From: Anoplolepis gracilipes
Lineage: Eukaryota; Arthropoda; Insecta; Hymenoptera; Formicidae
Direction: 5' to 3'
NCBI RefSeq assembly: GCF_047496725.1
Contig: NC_132980.1
Location: 11,114,572 to 11,178,571 of the forward strand
DNA: 64,000 nucleotides
Shown piece by piece: positions 50,259-63,176 of the stretch. Every line of letters starts with the position of its first letter. The first letter of the stretch is position 1. The position numbers and the translations under genes are program-made. Under the pieces are notes generated by a model. The model was not told the DNA's origin, ran no database searches, and saw only the letters and a list, made by a program, of their open reading frames with translations.

Positions 50259-53256
50259 TTACTTCTTACGCTTAGTTTTACGTCGTTTGCAATCTCCTCT
50301 AAAAGAGTTTTGATCTCCCGTCGTATTAGCACCAGCAGATTTGCTATGATTGTAGAGATTGTTTAGAAAATCCTCGAAATCCGCTTCACTGTTTCATAGA
50401 AAAAAAAATTACATTATAAAATCTTACTTTTAATAATAAAAAAAAGGTAAATAAAAGATAAATAAAGATAATAAAATTACGTAATAAGATTTACTTTGTA
50501 TTCGGATCTTGCTGTCGTTTTTTACCACTACTGGACGTTTGAGATGGTAGTCTTTGTCCTAAGACAATTCTATACTGGACACTATGTGTATTTGCTCTAA
50601 GATGTTTAAGATTTCCAGCTTGGCAAGCAGCCCAGTCAGTCACATCATACACTGCCCCTTCCATGCATGCGTAATAGTGCCATAGAAAACCCATTAAACG
50701 AGATTCCGCCCAAATATCACCCTATATGAATGATGATTTGGACGATTAACTGAAGACCCCAAGGTAATAAGCATATAAAAAATAAGCTCTTAATATTCAC
50801 TTCTTTCGCACTGTGACGTATCTTGCATTGAGCGCAAAACCGTGCAGCATAACAAGGACGTTGTGTAGGAACGCGTTTGTGTCGCAAACCACAATTCGTA
50901 CATCTTATTGTGTTCGCTGCCTGCTCCATTTTTCGATGGAGTTGAGATAACAAATCACTTAATTCGCCCCAAGCTGCTTCAACTTGCCTGGTCTGATCAA
51001 ATGCTTGCCTACGTTCCTAAAATAGCATGCATCGTAAATACAATGTCTCATAATACTTTTTGTTGTTGTAAATAAAAGACTTACTATTATTATTCTAATT
51101 CTCAATACTGTACTTCATTTTGTTATAACATAAAAAAATGGACACTTTATTACCGGTTCTCCAATGATATCAAAGGCATGTACAAGAATTTTGAATGCCT
51201 CTTCCGCTCCCGGCTGATTATTTTTATCCGGATGAACTAAGACGGCTTGTCTCTTGTAATATTTTTTAATATCATCATCCGAACATGTCGGTGTAACGCC
51301 TAGTATGCTGTACGGATCTTTTCCCTTGCACGCCAATAATCTTTTCATGGCTTCCTCACCAGTGCTAGGTAATGCAATATTGGTTTCCAGGCCACTGTGT
51401 ATCCAATTGCCATTGTCCTCTTTCTCCTCATTCTTTTTATTGTTTATCTTTCGCCAGAATGCAAACTTGCTACTTCCAAGCCAATTGTCTAACTGTTTAC
51501 CGATAGCGTTTAAAATACGAATTTTACAAAATGTCACAGCCATGTACATCCACCAGTATTTCAAATAAAGTATAGTATGGTACCAAGCACATTTACCACT
51601 GAAAAAATATGCAAAAAATATAAAACTTTGTTTAAATAATACATACATACTGATACAAAATAATATAATATACTGTATTTGAATGTAAAAGAAACAAAAA
51701 AATGGTGTTAATTACATTAATACTTACAGCTGAATAACCAAGTTGGCGCTCATACTAACAACATCAGAAATTAAGTGTAGTAACCAATAAAAAATTTTCA
51801 ATACAACTTTACTCCAACGAGTCGCATATTTATTTAAATTTCTACATAAATCCTTAATAGAAGATTCTCTATTTTCTCTCTTTCTATTTCTTTGCCCCTT
51901 TTTAATCTGTTGAGCCTTCTCAGCTTGAAAACGTTTAGGGTTCTTCTCCTTGATCACTTTTTTATCCTCTTTGCTGATTTTGTTGATAACTTGTTGATTC
52001 TTTTCAATTTTTTCAGACGATACTGTCTGACTGGACGTATTAATCGTGTTTAAGTTATTGTTTATCTGTATCGGACGTTTTGGAATATTTCCTGAAGTTT
52101 TGGGATTACTGTTTTGTATTTTAGTGTTATTAAGAGTTTCGTTCTTTTCTGCTTTTTTAGATAATTTGATAGATTTCTTTTTTTCTGAACAAAATTGATC
52201 GGATCTGTCAAAAGTATTTATCTGGCGAGAATCGGATGGTGAACCAAGGTTATCCAGTGATACCCATCGTCTTGGAAGATTAGAAGAATTTTTTTCTAAA
52301 ACTTTTCTAGGAATTTGCATCTTTGGAGAATTGTGATCATCGCTGCCAGATGAATTCTGTCTCTTCAATAGTGCAGGTTTATTCTTATTTTTCGTACTTT
52401 TATTAGATACTTTCTTACCTGCTACCTCAATTTTTGGCTTTGTGGGCTGGACTGTCAACGGAGACGGTGGGGTTGGAGCGGATTTCGTCAAAACGTCAGA
52501 GTAAGACGGTCGCATAGGTTTCACTTCCGCTACCATCCTTGGTTTTTTATATTGAGAATCTGATATATTTCTAGGTAATTCCTCAGTTTCCCTTATATCC
52601 GGTACAGATTGTGGTACAGGTGTAATATTGGGAGATCCACCAAATGGACTATACGTTCCGGATTGATTTGGCACCCAATTTCCAACTAAATTGTCAATTA
52701 ACTGTTTTCCATTAAAGTTCTGACTTGGTAATTCAGATGGTATAGCCATATGTTGATCATTAAACAGACCATACTCCTGATCAACAATACCTTGATTAGC
52801 ATATGGTGTCATGTTTGACAGCTGACATTGCTCGGCCATAATCTGGGAAGCGTTCCCATAAATAACGTTAATATAATTTCCACCGCCAACATCGATAGTA
52901 CCAATTAAATCATTATTCTCATTGATGCCTAAGTGATTTACTGTCTGCGGCGGAAAGTATATCGATTCGGCGGTTGTGGCTTCATAACCTGGCATATCTC
53001 TCATATACAGAGAAGTAGTCATTGGGGACATTGGTTGCATCCCAGAAGAATTGGGATGCGCCGGTTGACTGGGAATATGATGTCTGGGTTGTCCAGATGT
53101 GTAATCACTCCAATTATGAGAGGTGGCTTGCTGCGGGGTTACACCAAATTGAACATAATGGCCGCTTGAGCCTTCCAAATCGGCAGTCATAGCTTCAATA
53201 ATCTTCTCTAGAGACATATGATTAAAACCAGGAGGTGTTTGTTTTTGTTCTGCCAT
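50259..53256 (-). CDS. DNAJC14: DnaJ homolog subfamily C member 14-like membrane J-protein
   Basis: Five coding exons join in phase: 53256-51728, 51598-51154, 51016-50801, 50721-50495 and 50388-50259, giving 848 residues. The first ~480 residues are polar, proline/serine/lysine-rich and disordered. Two hydrophobic segments follow (about 482-505 and 517-535; for example IFYWLLHLISDVVSM and YLKYWWMYMAVTF). Then comes a J domain (about 602-668) with DPYSILGV and the Hsp70-activating HPD at 632-634 (VLVHPDKN). After it lies a cysteine cluster, CTNC then CAQC (about 697-722), that may bind zinc, and a lysine-rich tail (KRRKTKRKK). Human DNAJC14 has this same order and acts at the endoplasmic reticulum in receptor export. 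An acceptor at 53268-53269, 11 bases before the ATG, shows that the 5' untranslated region is spliced. The protein is longer than the human one because of its disordered N terminus. Confidence 0.92.
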
Positions 53257-53821
53257 TTTGGTTTATCCTAGAGAACAAAAAATAGCATATTATTAGAGTA
53301 TTCCATTGACACTTATAAGTATTAAATTTATTTAAAAATAAACAATACTGCACTTTAGCACTACTAATTATTTTGATATTAAAAAATATAATATAGTGCA
53401 CTGATATAAGATATGTAAGAACTGATACTGGATTATATTGAACCAAAATTCACACATTGTCACAATTTTTTCTTTATTCTTTTGTAAATACGTATTACGT
53501 TTTATCCTCTCTAAATATACGATAATGGCACGATGTTGGCCGAAAAATGCAAGATATAAATACGTATTCTAAAAATGTCCACCTCACGTTGCATTAATCA
53601 TAACCATGGCGTGGTCGAGGATGATAAAATGACGCCCGGCACTGCATTGCAATTTGGAAATATTCGACGATACGAATGTAACTCTTTTTCACACTTTTGA
53701 GATAAATAAAATAATCATCGTCGAGAAAAAATTTCATTCAGAGATTATAACCTAAAACAAACGGGATGTCAGACGGCAAACGTCGATGTTGCACTCACGT
53801 CCACCGATAAGTGAATCTTCT

Positions 53822-55037
53822 TCAGGGTGCTTTCTTACGTCCGTTTCTCACATCTTCAACATGTATCTGCATTAGTAATAAAAACAATTTATTTATATTT
53901 AATATGAAACTACATGACTTTATACGTTATATACCATGCGGTAAGCGCGGAATCTGACATCATATTCATTGGTTATCCGTCCATTTCCGTCCGCCAATTC
54001 GGGGATATGATATGTATAGATTCTCACATATGGATCACGTAAAACGTAAATATATACGCGAGAATCGCTGTAATACGAAAGTGCATCTAGATGGCGACTA
54101 TTTAATTAACAAAGAAAAAAGGAAAAAAATTATGCGATAAAAGACTCGACATAATTACATACTGATTTCATCTCTGTTCTCTCATCATTCATTTGTGACA
54201 ATTTTGTCAACAATACAACCGCGATAATAACGTGTTTCAATTCAATAACAATATCCGCGATACGCGGTACGATTTTCCGCTCTAAAGCGCATGCAACCTG
54301 GAACATAGAGATATTAGATACAGAGCACGCGAGGGAGCCGAAAACGTGACGCCAAAATAAAAAGAGAACGCTATATATAAGACCCCTTACGTCTTTGTCT
54401 AATCGCGTATGCGCAAGCTGACTAACTGGCACAAGTTTCTTTCTAATCTGCTAGATAGAAGAAGAAGAAGGTTATAATATGAGTTAATTTTTAAGTCTGG
54501 TGCTAATACTATATAATATTTAATATTATATAAATATAATAAATAATCGGCATTTATATTAACAGCTCAATATAGGTACTTATTAATTTTTCAAATTCAA
54601 TTAAGGTCAAATTTGTTATCTTTGCACTATATAAAAAATTTTAAATTATTATTATTTAGTCGCTCCACTGTTAAAAATTGTATATAAAAAGGCTTGAAAA
54701 ATTAAATAAACATTTTTAAAAAAGGGAATATTCCTATTTTCACAATCATTTTATTATTATTTAGTTTGCTTGAACAAAAAGAAAAACTAAACCATTAAAA
54801 ATTATTGAAAATTCTACTAACACCTAATACAACACGCATGCGCGAAAAATCTAGACGTATGCCTACACTGTTGAGTTATGTTCAAAAATCTATCTGTCAG
54901 AATAGAGTAACTTTTGTTCGTCCAATGAAAATATAAAGGAGCAAAGGTTTCTCTGTTCTGATAGGTCGATCAAATAATTATCGGACGAAATAAAATTAAA
55001 TTTTCGAACGAGACATCATGAAATTTACCAAAGCCAT
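53822..55037 (-). CDS. Small unrecognised gene (~82 codons) upstream of DNAJC14
   Basis: Four exons are proposed: 55037-55029 (ATG GCT TTG, GTAAAT donor), 54450-54391, 54297-54163 and 53866-53822. The middle two are the best supported. They have matching GT-AG borders and phase 0 throughout, encode QIRKKLVPVSQLAHTRLDKD and a helical ALERKIVPRIADIVIELKHV segment, and the last exon ends VEDVRNGRKKAP. The predicted product is about 82 residues, mostly alpha-helical with a hydrophobic stretch and a basic tail. I do not recognise a family. The first exon is the least certain. The gene lies head-to-head with Bora (about 170-300 bp between starts) and immediately upstream of DNAJC14 on the same strand. 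A strong donor (GTGAGT) just after its stop could splice the transcript to the DNAJC14 first coding exon. Confidence 0.5.
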
Positions 55038-55335
55038 GTGATCGATGCGTCTGTTTAAATATAACTAGAGTTTGAAAAGGTTTACACATATTTAAAACAC
55101 ATTTGAAGACTTGATTGTACATATTTTAATCTCATAATTCCTTTCTAGAAAAGTCCGATTTTCACATATAGGCGATTAAGGGATCGTTGTCACACGTATG
55201 GATTGAATGATCGAAAAGATTAACAGCGAGGACGTGGTATTTTTAAGACGCATTCGAAGGAAACATAAATTCCGACGAAACTCGTCCACGCCGAGAGGCG
55301 TGAGAACTATAAGAAAACTTTTTGACATTATAATA
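55038..55335. promoter_or_regulatory. Probable bidirectional promoter of the small gene and Bora
   Basis: Divergent starts lie within 300 bp. An in-frame upstream ATG for Bora at 55207 also lies here. No core promoter motif can be singled out. Confidence 0.4.
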
Positions 55336-57827
55336 ATGGAGCAAGCAAGATGGGATACACCCAGCAAAGTGCAGAGAGTCGATAGTCCTTTAATAAATAA
55401 TCTCTGGGTGCATAGGACTCCGGTGAAACAGAACGAGATGCAGTTGAGACGACCCTTTGAAACTCACTATCAAAGTAACGCACAATCTTTACCTTTCACC
55501 GGTCTACCAACTCATATCACTCCGCCGTCCAAGCTGAGAAAGCTCATTGCTAGAAATCCCTTCGAGCCTGATCTGATTAATAGACTGCATCTACCTGTCA
55601 TCAGCCCGACTGTATTCGCTAAGGTCATTCCGTCTACAAGAGCCGAATGTTTTATAATTATGTTCTGCTGATAATTAGAATGCTCTAATATTTAAATTAT
55701 TGTGAGAGTTTGTTGTTACAATACGTAGGTGTCCAGCCCAATGCAAGAATCACCAGGATTTAAATGGAACATAGATGAATTAGCACGTATAAAACCAGCC
55801 AAGATCGAAGAGTTTCCTCTGCATCAATTACACTCTCCGGATCCAGAACTGGAAATAAAGGCTCAGGCAGCTATAGACCGGTTTTTTAAGCAAAATCATA
55901 TAATTCCTAGTCCGTGGGATGTCAGACAAAAGGAGAATAAACCACCTTTGGATACTCCTAATAGGCCTCTGGATGATGTAAATTCTACTAAGGACTTTGC
56001 AAAATCAAAAAAAGATGGTAAAGAAATAAGTATCGATGGAATTGATAACTTTTGAAGATTGAATAATTTTGACAGTTTTTTAAATTTTAGTATGGAGTCA
56101 AACAGTATTGTCTTTGCCTTTTCATCTACCGCAAAATGTTGAAGAAGCTTTGAAACCTTTCTTCACATTTACTCAGGTTGGTCTATAATCTGGTAACATG
56201 ATAATCACTATACAAGACAACATATATTCTTCATATTTTTTCTATTAACAAAAATATTCTTATATTTTCAAAAGGAACAAAGCACAGATGGCGATGATGT
56301 CAATTTAAGTAATAATTCATTGAGAAGAAAATTATTTTTTAATCATGACGAGTGTACCGATAATGACAGTTTTATATCTTTATCACCAGTTAAAACAAAT
56401 AACTCCATGACATTGTCCTGCAGTCCTCCACAAAGTGGTATGTTTGTGCATGGCACACCGTTAAAGGTACTTGAATCATACTAATTTTGAACAATTGTTT
56501 TTCATGTAAAAGTGATTGTTTTTATATCTTTGCAAATAGGATTAACCAAAGCTCATAATTTGTTTTTACAATTTGTATGTTGTTTATTATTGAAATTGAT
56601 GTTTCAGAAGATGCTACAAACTAGACAAAATAACAAGTCGTCTGCGGTAAAATCTAAAAGTGTGTCACCACCTGACATGTCACCAATACATACTACTGAG
56701 AATAATGTGCATGAAAAAATTGCACGCAATTCTCGTTTGGCTATGCGATTAGACTTTGCAATGGATATGAGTATAGACAATGTAGTTGTGGAGAAAAGTG
56801 ACAATTCGATTAATGGTTATTATTTCTTATATTTTTTAATCATAAATTTTAAGCAAGAATTACTCCAATTTGGACCAGAATTATTTCTAATCTTAATTTT
56901 GGAATGAGAAAAATATAATTTATAAAATTTCTATATTTAACTCCTAGAAAAACATTAAGCTTAACATTTAGCTTCGAACAAAAAATTACTCGTTTTTTAT
57001 TCATTTTAGTTTCAGAATAGGGAAATATATTTTAATAAATGTATATTATATTATTATATATTAATAATTCTGTAGAATTTTGATCAAATCTAGAATGAAA
57101 TGTTTTACAAAATATTTTGTATTAAAAAATATTCTTTTCCAAGTACATTTAGATTAGATTTAATGTAAATAGTAGCATTAAATAAATAAAATATATAGAA
57201 AAAGATTATTAAAATATAACTTTTGTTAAAAGAAAAATCCTAGGCATATATTATATTAATCTTTCTAAATATGCAGATATATTTATATAACAATATTACT
57301 TTTAAATTGTTTCAGACACATCCTCGGATAAGAGTAATGTAAAACGTACTGAGGACAATCGTGAAATAATTGTACATAATGATAAAACAAATTTATGCAA
57401 TTCTATTAATATGGAAGAATTACCAAGGTGTATAGATTCAGCTGACACAAATATTGTACATTTCGACGCTGTACTATTCAATGATAAAAGGCACAATAAT
57501 GATATGGATTTAAAGATTAAGACTGAAATAGAAAGTTCCACGCAGGAAAGTCACCAAAAAAATAACGCAATGTTTGGCATGTTTGATCAGCAAAGCATTT
57601 CAAATTCAGTTCAAGACACTGGTTACCAAACTTACAGTATGAATAGTACAATACATACAGTGGACAGTTACAGCAATATATCGGTGAATTACAAAACTCG
57701 TTGGAATGAACAACAAGTAACATCTAAGGATAGCAATACTCAATTATCTTGGAGAGAAAATATAGAAAATGTGTTCAGCTCCACACCATCCAAATGTAAT
57801 AAGGACCGAGATTTAACTGATAATTGA
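55336..57827 (+). CDS. bora: Bora (Aurora borealis), Aurora A/Plk1 activator
   Basis: Six exons join in phase: 55336-55623, 55729-56017, 56091-56176, 56275-56466, 56608-56815 and 57316-57827, giving 524 residues. The conserved N-terminal part shows PFEPDLINRLHLPVISPTVF, then the aromatic block ESPGFKWNIDELARIKPAKI, which aligns with the Bora segment that engages Aurora A. Next come WSQTVLSLPFHLPQNVEE with ALKPFFTFTQ, then SLRRKLFF and a short GTPLK motif. The rest is disordered and serine/threonine-rich. Bora is a cyclin-dependent-kinase substrate that lets Aurora A phosphorylate Plk1 at mitotic entry. The donor of exon 1 (GTCATT) is weak. An ATG at 55207 in the same frame could add 43 residues; I chose 55336 for its better context (ATAATAATGG) and because the family-like sequence begins there. 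Confidence 0.88.
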
Positions 57828-59090
57828 ATAACATTTGGATTTATAGAACGAAAATTAAATGAATTGCAATATTTAGTTTACAATTGATTATAGTAAATGT
57901 AACAAATATGACTTTTTTTATCGCTAATCTTATATTTATCTCTCGTATTAGTCAATTAAATAATTTTATAAAGATCGTAATTTGCTCAATATTTGCATGT
58001 TGGCTTGATATTTTACAATTGAATAGTCATATACTGTTATTATAAATATTTTAAATTTTTAACTATTTTTTTTTACGTTTCTCATTAACATATATTGTAA
58101 AATTCTTTTGAAAAATATACCTTTATACTAATATATCACATTTGTTTTTTTATTCAGACAAAATATTTATAGCCAATTATCTGGCACTTTTGCTAAATTA
58201 ACTTTGAGGCTAAAAAAAAGAAAGATATATCTACATAACATAAACATAATATAAACTTACAATTAGTATTGAGGACGTGGCCTAAACAATAGCTAGAAAG
58301 AAAATACAAAAAACATAACAAGAGGCTTTGTTTTTTTTACTGAAAACAGATGGGATAGTTAAATAGTTTAATACAAACATGCACTCATATAAAACACATA
58401 CATATACGCAAACAAAAATGATAGAGAGCACACTATAAAATATATTTTGCCTCATTTTTTTTAAGGATAAAATGTTACGAATATGTGGAATCGTCAGGAA
58501 TCCTCAGTCTTGAGCTTTTACTATATCTCTAATTGTAAGATGCACGCTATAATTAGAATGTTAGATGAAATAATCAACACATTTTGTAATTGTTTTCATT
58601 TGTTTCATTAGATAAAATTTTCTTGCAGTTACAGCCTAAAATATTAAATATACTCAAGATATATATATATAAATAAATAAATATATATATATATATATAT
58701 AGATATATATTTATATATATTATAGTATATATATATATATTTATATTTATATATATTTATATATAAGCAAGATCAAAAACTTAACAAACATTTTACAGCA
58801 TGATTCTAAAATGAGTAATAATAATAATATAATAATAATAATAATAATATATGTAATATTATATATTACGCCAACAAAATTCTTATAATATACAATCTGT
58901 AGATATACATATATATATGTATATATATAAATTAACATATCTGATCTTCCAAATTCAAAGTATTCTGCATTTGGCACGATGTCATGTAATGGAGGCAAAC
59001 CAAACACATTATGTCTTTTTGATTGTCCCTGGCTAGTTACAACGACACTCCCGTAATCTGCTTTGCTCCATAACCAGTGTTCTTTTGGTG
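57828..59090. other. Bora 3' region and AT-rich spacer
   Basis: This contains the Bora 3' untranslated region, followed by TA-rich microsatellites (about 58660-58765 and 58905-58930) and an AAT-type trinucleotide stretch (58812-58850). Confidence 0.55.
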
Positions 59091-59091
59091 T
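58928..59091 (-). CDS. Orphan candidate exon, product unrecognised
   Basis: On the minus strand an acceptor (CATATGACAG, ending at 59092) precedes an open frame starting TPKEHWLWSKADYGSVVVTS and continuing through LPPLHDIVPNAEYFEFGRSD before running into AT microsatellite DNA, where the frame stays open to 58747. Its residue composition looks like real protein, unlike the surrounding low-complexity frames. I cannot find a partner exon or a clean 3' end, and I do not recognise the family. It could be the terminal exon of a minus-strand gene between 59 and 63 kb, or a remnant. Confidence 0.35.
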
Positions 59092-59093
59092 CT

Positions 59094-61090
59094 GTCATAT
59101 GACTGTCATTATGTTGACTTCACTTGTCAGCCGGTAATAATCGCACACTCCGAATAAAATGATAACTCGAAATAATCAGTTTATGAATCTTTAGCACGAT
59201 TAGGATGTTCAATTGGTGCTATAAAACGCACACATTAATATGCACGATTTTAATACTTTCTCTCTCTCTCTCTTTTTACATAACGCAATTATAGAGTAAC
59301 AGTCTATCATTTCGATTCTTCGTCTTGACTTCGCGATTAACGCATTGCACATAAGCCCATTTCACCTACAACCGGCTGACTAGAGTATTTCGCCCAATGT
59401 CAGGATTAACTGGTGTATTGCTTTACATTATAACGACTAATCGATTTATAATTTATCTACATTTTATAAATCTATCGATTAGCTATTGTGTATTATGACG
59501 ATGAATGGCATCCCCAATCTCTCTACGGCCGATTAATTTAGAATTAACTCTATGTGGAAGAACAGATCTTCAGTCGTAGCAAACAAACGAGCTAGACTAA
59601 GAGAATGTTAACAAATGGTGAGGCTATAACGTTAATTTCCATATAAATATCTATTTGAAGAGATGCCAGCTTGTTTTGTTTTAATTGATATTAAGATAGA
59701 GTATTTGCATAAGGTGTGAGTAAGAATGCCAATCGATTAATAATATTTAATGTAAATAACATTTTTTCGTTAAACAATATAATTTATATAATTCTCTAAA
59801 ATACAATGAAGTATATAACAATAAAATCATTAATTTTTTCAATATACACTATCACAGATAATAACAATAAAATAAAGTTTTTTATAAAAGCAACAAATAG
59901 ATTGCTTGCGCGATTGAATTCAGTAAGGTACATATACGAGGATAATGTTGAGCAGAATATTTTTGAATACAGTGGCATAATATAAAAGCATGATATACAT
60001 CGAATAGAATAATTTAATTAATTTTTAAATCAGGAAATTTAATTAATTTTAAATCAAGAAATAAATTAGATTTAAAATTTTTTTTGGCCATTTTTTTCAA
60101 TTTTTAAAAAAATAAATTCTCAAAATTATTATATCTATGTATTGAGCACAAGTGGCATTCTTTCTTGCACCTTTGGGTTAAATTTTTCTCGTGTAATCGA
60201 TCAACTACAATCACATTAGATATTTGATGTAGCGCATCCTGTCCAAATCCAAATTTGCGTGTTTTTCTTTTTTTTTTCTTAAAAAGTATCTCTCGTCTGC
60301 AAGATCGAGATTTCTCTTTCACTTTTAATGGAGATATAAAAATTTGCTGCTAAATGTATTTTGCGAAAGCGTTATTAATTTATAATTTATACTATTATTG
60401 TGATAATTTTTCTATTAAATATACTATTTGAATTTTACGTACATGTAATCGTGCAAACAAGAATCTAATCTAACAGTCTATAATATCGTCAAAAAATTCT
60501 TCGATCGATATTCTATCGGAGGATCATAAGTAATTCTGCGCGTATTTTGAGGCGACAAAAATAAGATGCGTTTATAAAAGAGAAAAAGAAAATTCTAGAA
60601 CACGTTTCGCCATCGTGATATGTAGAAATCGATCAGGTTGCGCTACAACACAACAGTGTGTTTCCATTTCAAATTACTAATATTTTTATACTTTGTATTG
60701 ATATTTTTAAGCTAATAAATTGCATACCAGCGAATTATTAGGAAGAGCCTTTATCACGCGGGCAGCGCCCTGTAAAAATATATGTTTCTCTATATGTATA
60801 AGACTACATATTAATGTATACAAGACCAGTTTGCCTGATTACTTTCTCTCTCTCTCTCTCTTTTTCTCTCGCTCGAAATTTCTTTTAGTACAAGACATAT
60901 ATCTTACAATATTACATGGTATTATATATACATATATATCAACCTCTTTTTCTTTCTCTCTCTCTCTCTCTATCTCTCTCTCACTCTCCTTATAATGTTA
61001 GTTTTTATAAAAATAGGTTGTTTCCATTTAGTGCTATTTTTCTCGCCTTCATCCAGTCAATATTATTATCATCAATCATATATTCAATCG

Positions 61091-61125
<35 letters not shown>

Positions 61126-62250
61126 CGTTTTCAATCTTTAATTGAATACCAAAACTGGTCTGTGGATACATTAGAAGGTCTACATATGTACAACAATGTC
61201 CAAAAAATCATTTTGAAAGCCACAAAGAGAGTATAGAAAAAGATGTGAAATGATAAAGTTTCCTTCTCGGTGGTCAAAACCACGTTAAACGTGTATTCAA
61301 TAATTTTTCTGATTTTTTTCTATTTTTTATTTTTTGATAATGCGTCTGTATCTGGCACATATGTCATACATGTGCAATGGTGCACATGATATGTGTTTGC
61401 ATATCAAGTTTTCCCAATTTCTCGCACATAAAGAAACGCAACGGAAAAAGTGAACCACGAAAACGCATATGTTTTCTTAAAAATTACAGGCAATAATTTT
61501 TGATTTACAAGGATATACAAATATTACGGCAAGAAATCTACAATATAATTATGACAAAATCCTGATAATTCTTGTAATATGGGACTAAAAACTGAAAAAT
61601 TTATCAAAAAGAAAAATTAACAGATGTCGTTTCTCTATAATGTTTAAAACTGAAAACTGCTATTGCATCCGCCTTAATAAATAAAAATATGAATCAAAAT
61701 TATCGGAGGTAAATACATTATGGAGATTTCTATTTAATCCTAAATAGTTCTGTAGTTCTGTAAGTAGCACATACATTTGCCTTTTGTCTAGCAAAATATT
61801 AGAAATAAAAAAAAGGAGAAAAAGTTTTCGTCGTTCAGTTTTTCTCGTACTTTTACGTTATTTTTACGAGCAAATTCAGGAGTATCTTGTACGTATATAC
61901 AGTATGTATATACAGAACTCCCCTATTCTCAATCAGCTAAACTTTTCAGTTTCAAGCTGAATTTATCTTATATTCGCGATACCCTCTCGCTATTTCTTTA
62001 CGTTTAATTATAAACGCGTAAAATAAAAGTGACTAGTGAAATTATGGACACATATTTGAACACACAACATTTTTATTCTACGTGTGTGCCATAGAATAAA
62101 CGAATAGAAATTGAAGGAAAAATTGAGAATAAAGAAATTGTATCTGATGAGTCGAAAATAGAGGAGTTCGATAGTACAACATATATGAATATGTGTCGGG
62201 TTTTAATGCGTAGAATGTGTATACATTTGTATATACATGCACATACACAT

Positions 62251-62303
<53 letters not shown>

Positions 62304-63176
62304 TATACATAGAAATGTGTATATGTATATAATCGTTTTTATTTATATATTATCAATTTTTCTATCTCTCTCGGATACACAATTTGTCACGAAAATAACC
62401 AGACTAATTGTTTTTGTTTCGAATAAATATGGTAACACCGGGTGATCCAAAGTGATTTGCTACTTTTGTATTTTACCATATTGAGATTTGAAAAAGATGC
62501 GTCTTGTTATTCTCGCGACAGACTTTGCGACAGTAGATGTGTTAATTACGTCTCTATACATATCTACAAAAAAGAAAAACTGATATAGGACTTTATCATT
62601 AATTAAACTCTCTATGACTTAATATGTATAATCGTCTCGCAACAGTTTTAAAATGTGATTACCGTTATTCTCTCCAGTATGTAATAATAATTTCTTTCAT
62701 TGATATTCCACAAGCTATTCAATCGTATTACGTTTCAACAGTGTGTTTAAAAAGTATCTCTTTAACGCTACATCTCTATTATTGCTTGTTGTTTAGTGCT
62801 ACCGAATGTATTTTGGCATATAGCATGTTGTAAACCCTGAGCAACCACACCAATCATTTCAAAATGCATCCAACAACTCTCTTTCCTTTCTAGCAAAAAC
62901 TAGAAATCAAGGAAGAATTTACATGCGCAATTCTGTATGTTTACGCGATGAGAAATCGACTCGGTCACACAAAGAGATTTCCACAAAAATTGTTGCCACG
63001 TTTAGAAATGTGGGTAAATAAAGAATTTACAGACAATACTATAAAACAAAAGCGCTCCCTTTGTTACTAGACTTGTTACTAGAATTTTCAAATGTTTCCA
63101 CTTGTTGCGCGCACAAATGGAAATGGAAAGCTCTCGATGTTATACATTTTACGAAATGTAACAAAATTTGTTGATG
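59094..63176. other. AT-rich stretch without a supported gene
   Basis: About 4 kb containing (CT)n tracts (59260-59272, 60844-60866 and 60950-60986) and (TA)n tracts at 61092-61123 and 62255-62297. Some of it is probably 3' untranslated sequence of the right-edge gene. No domain or spliced frame was found. Confidence 0.45.
62255..62297. repeat. (TA)n microsatellite
   Basis: About 21 TA units, preceded by a CACATA-rich tract. Confidence 0.95.
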
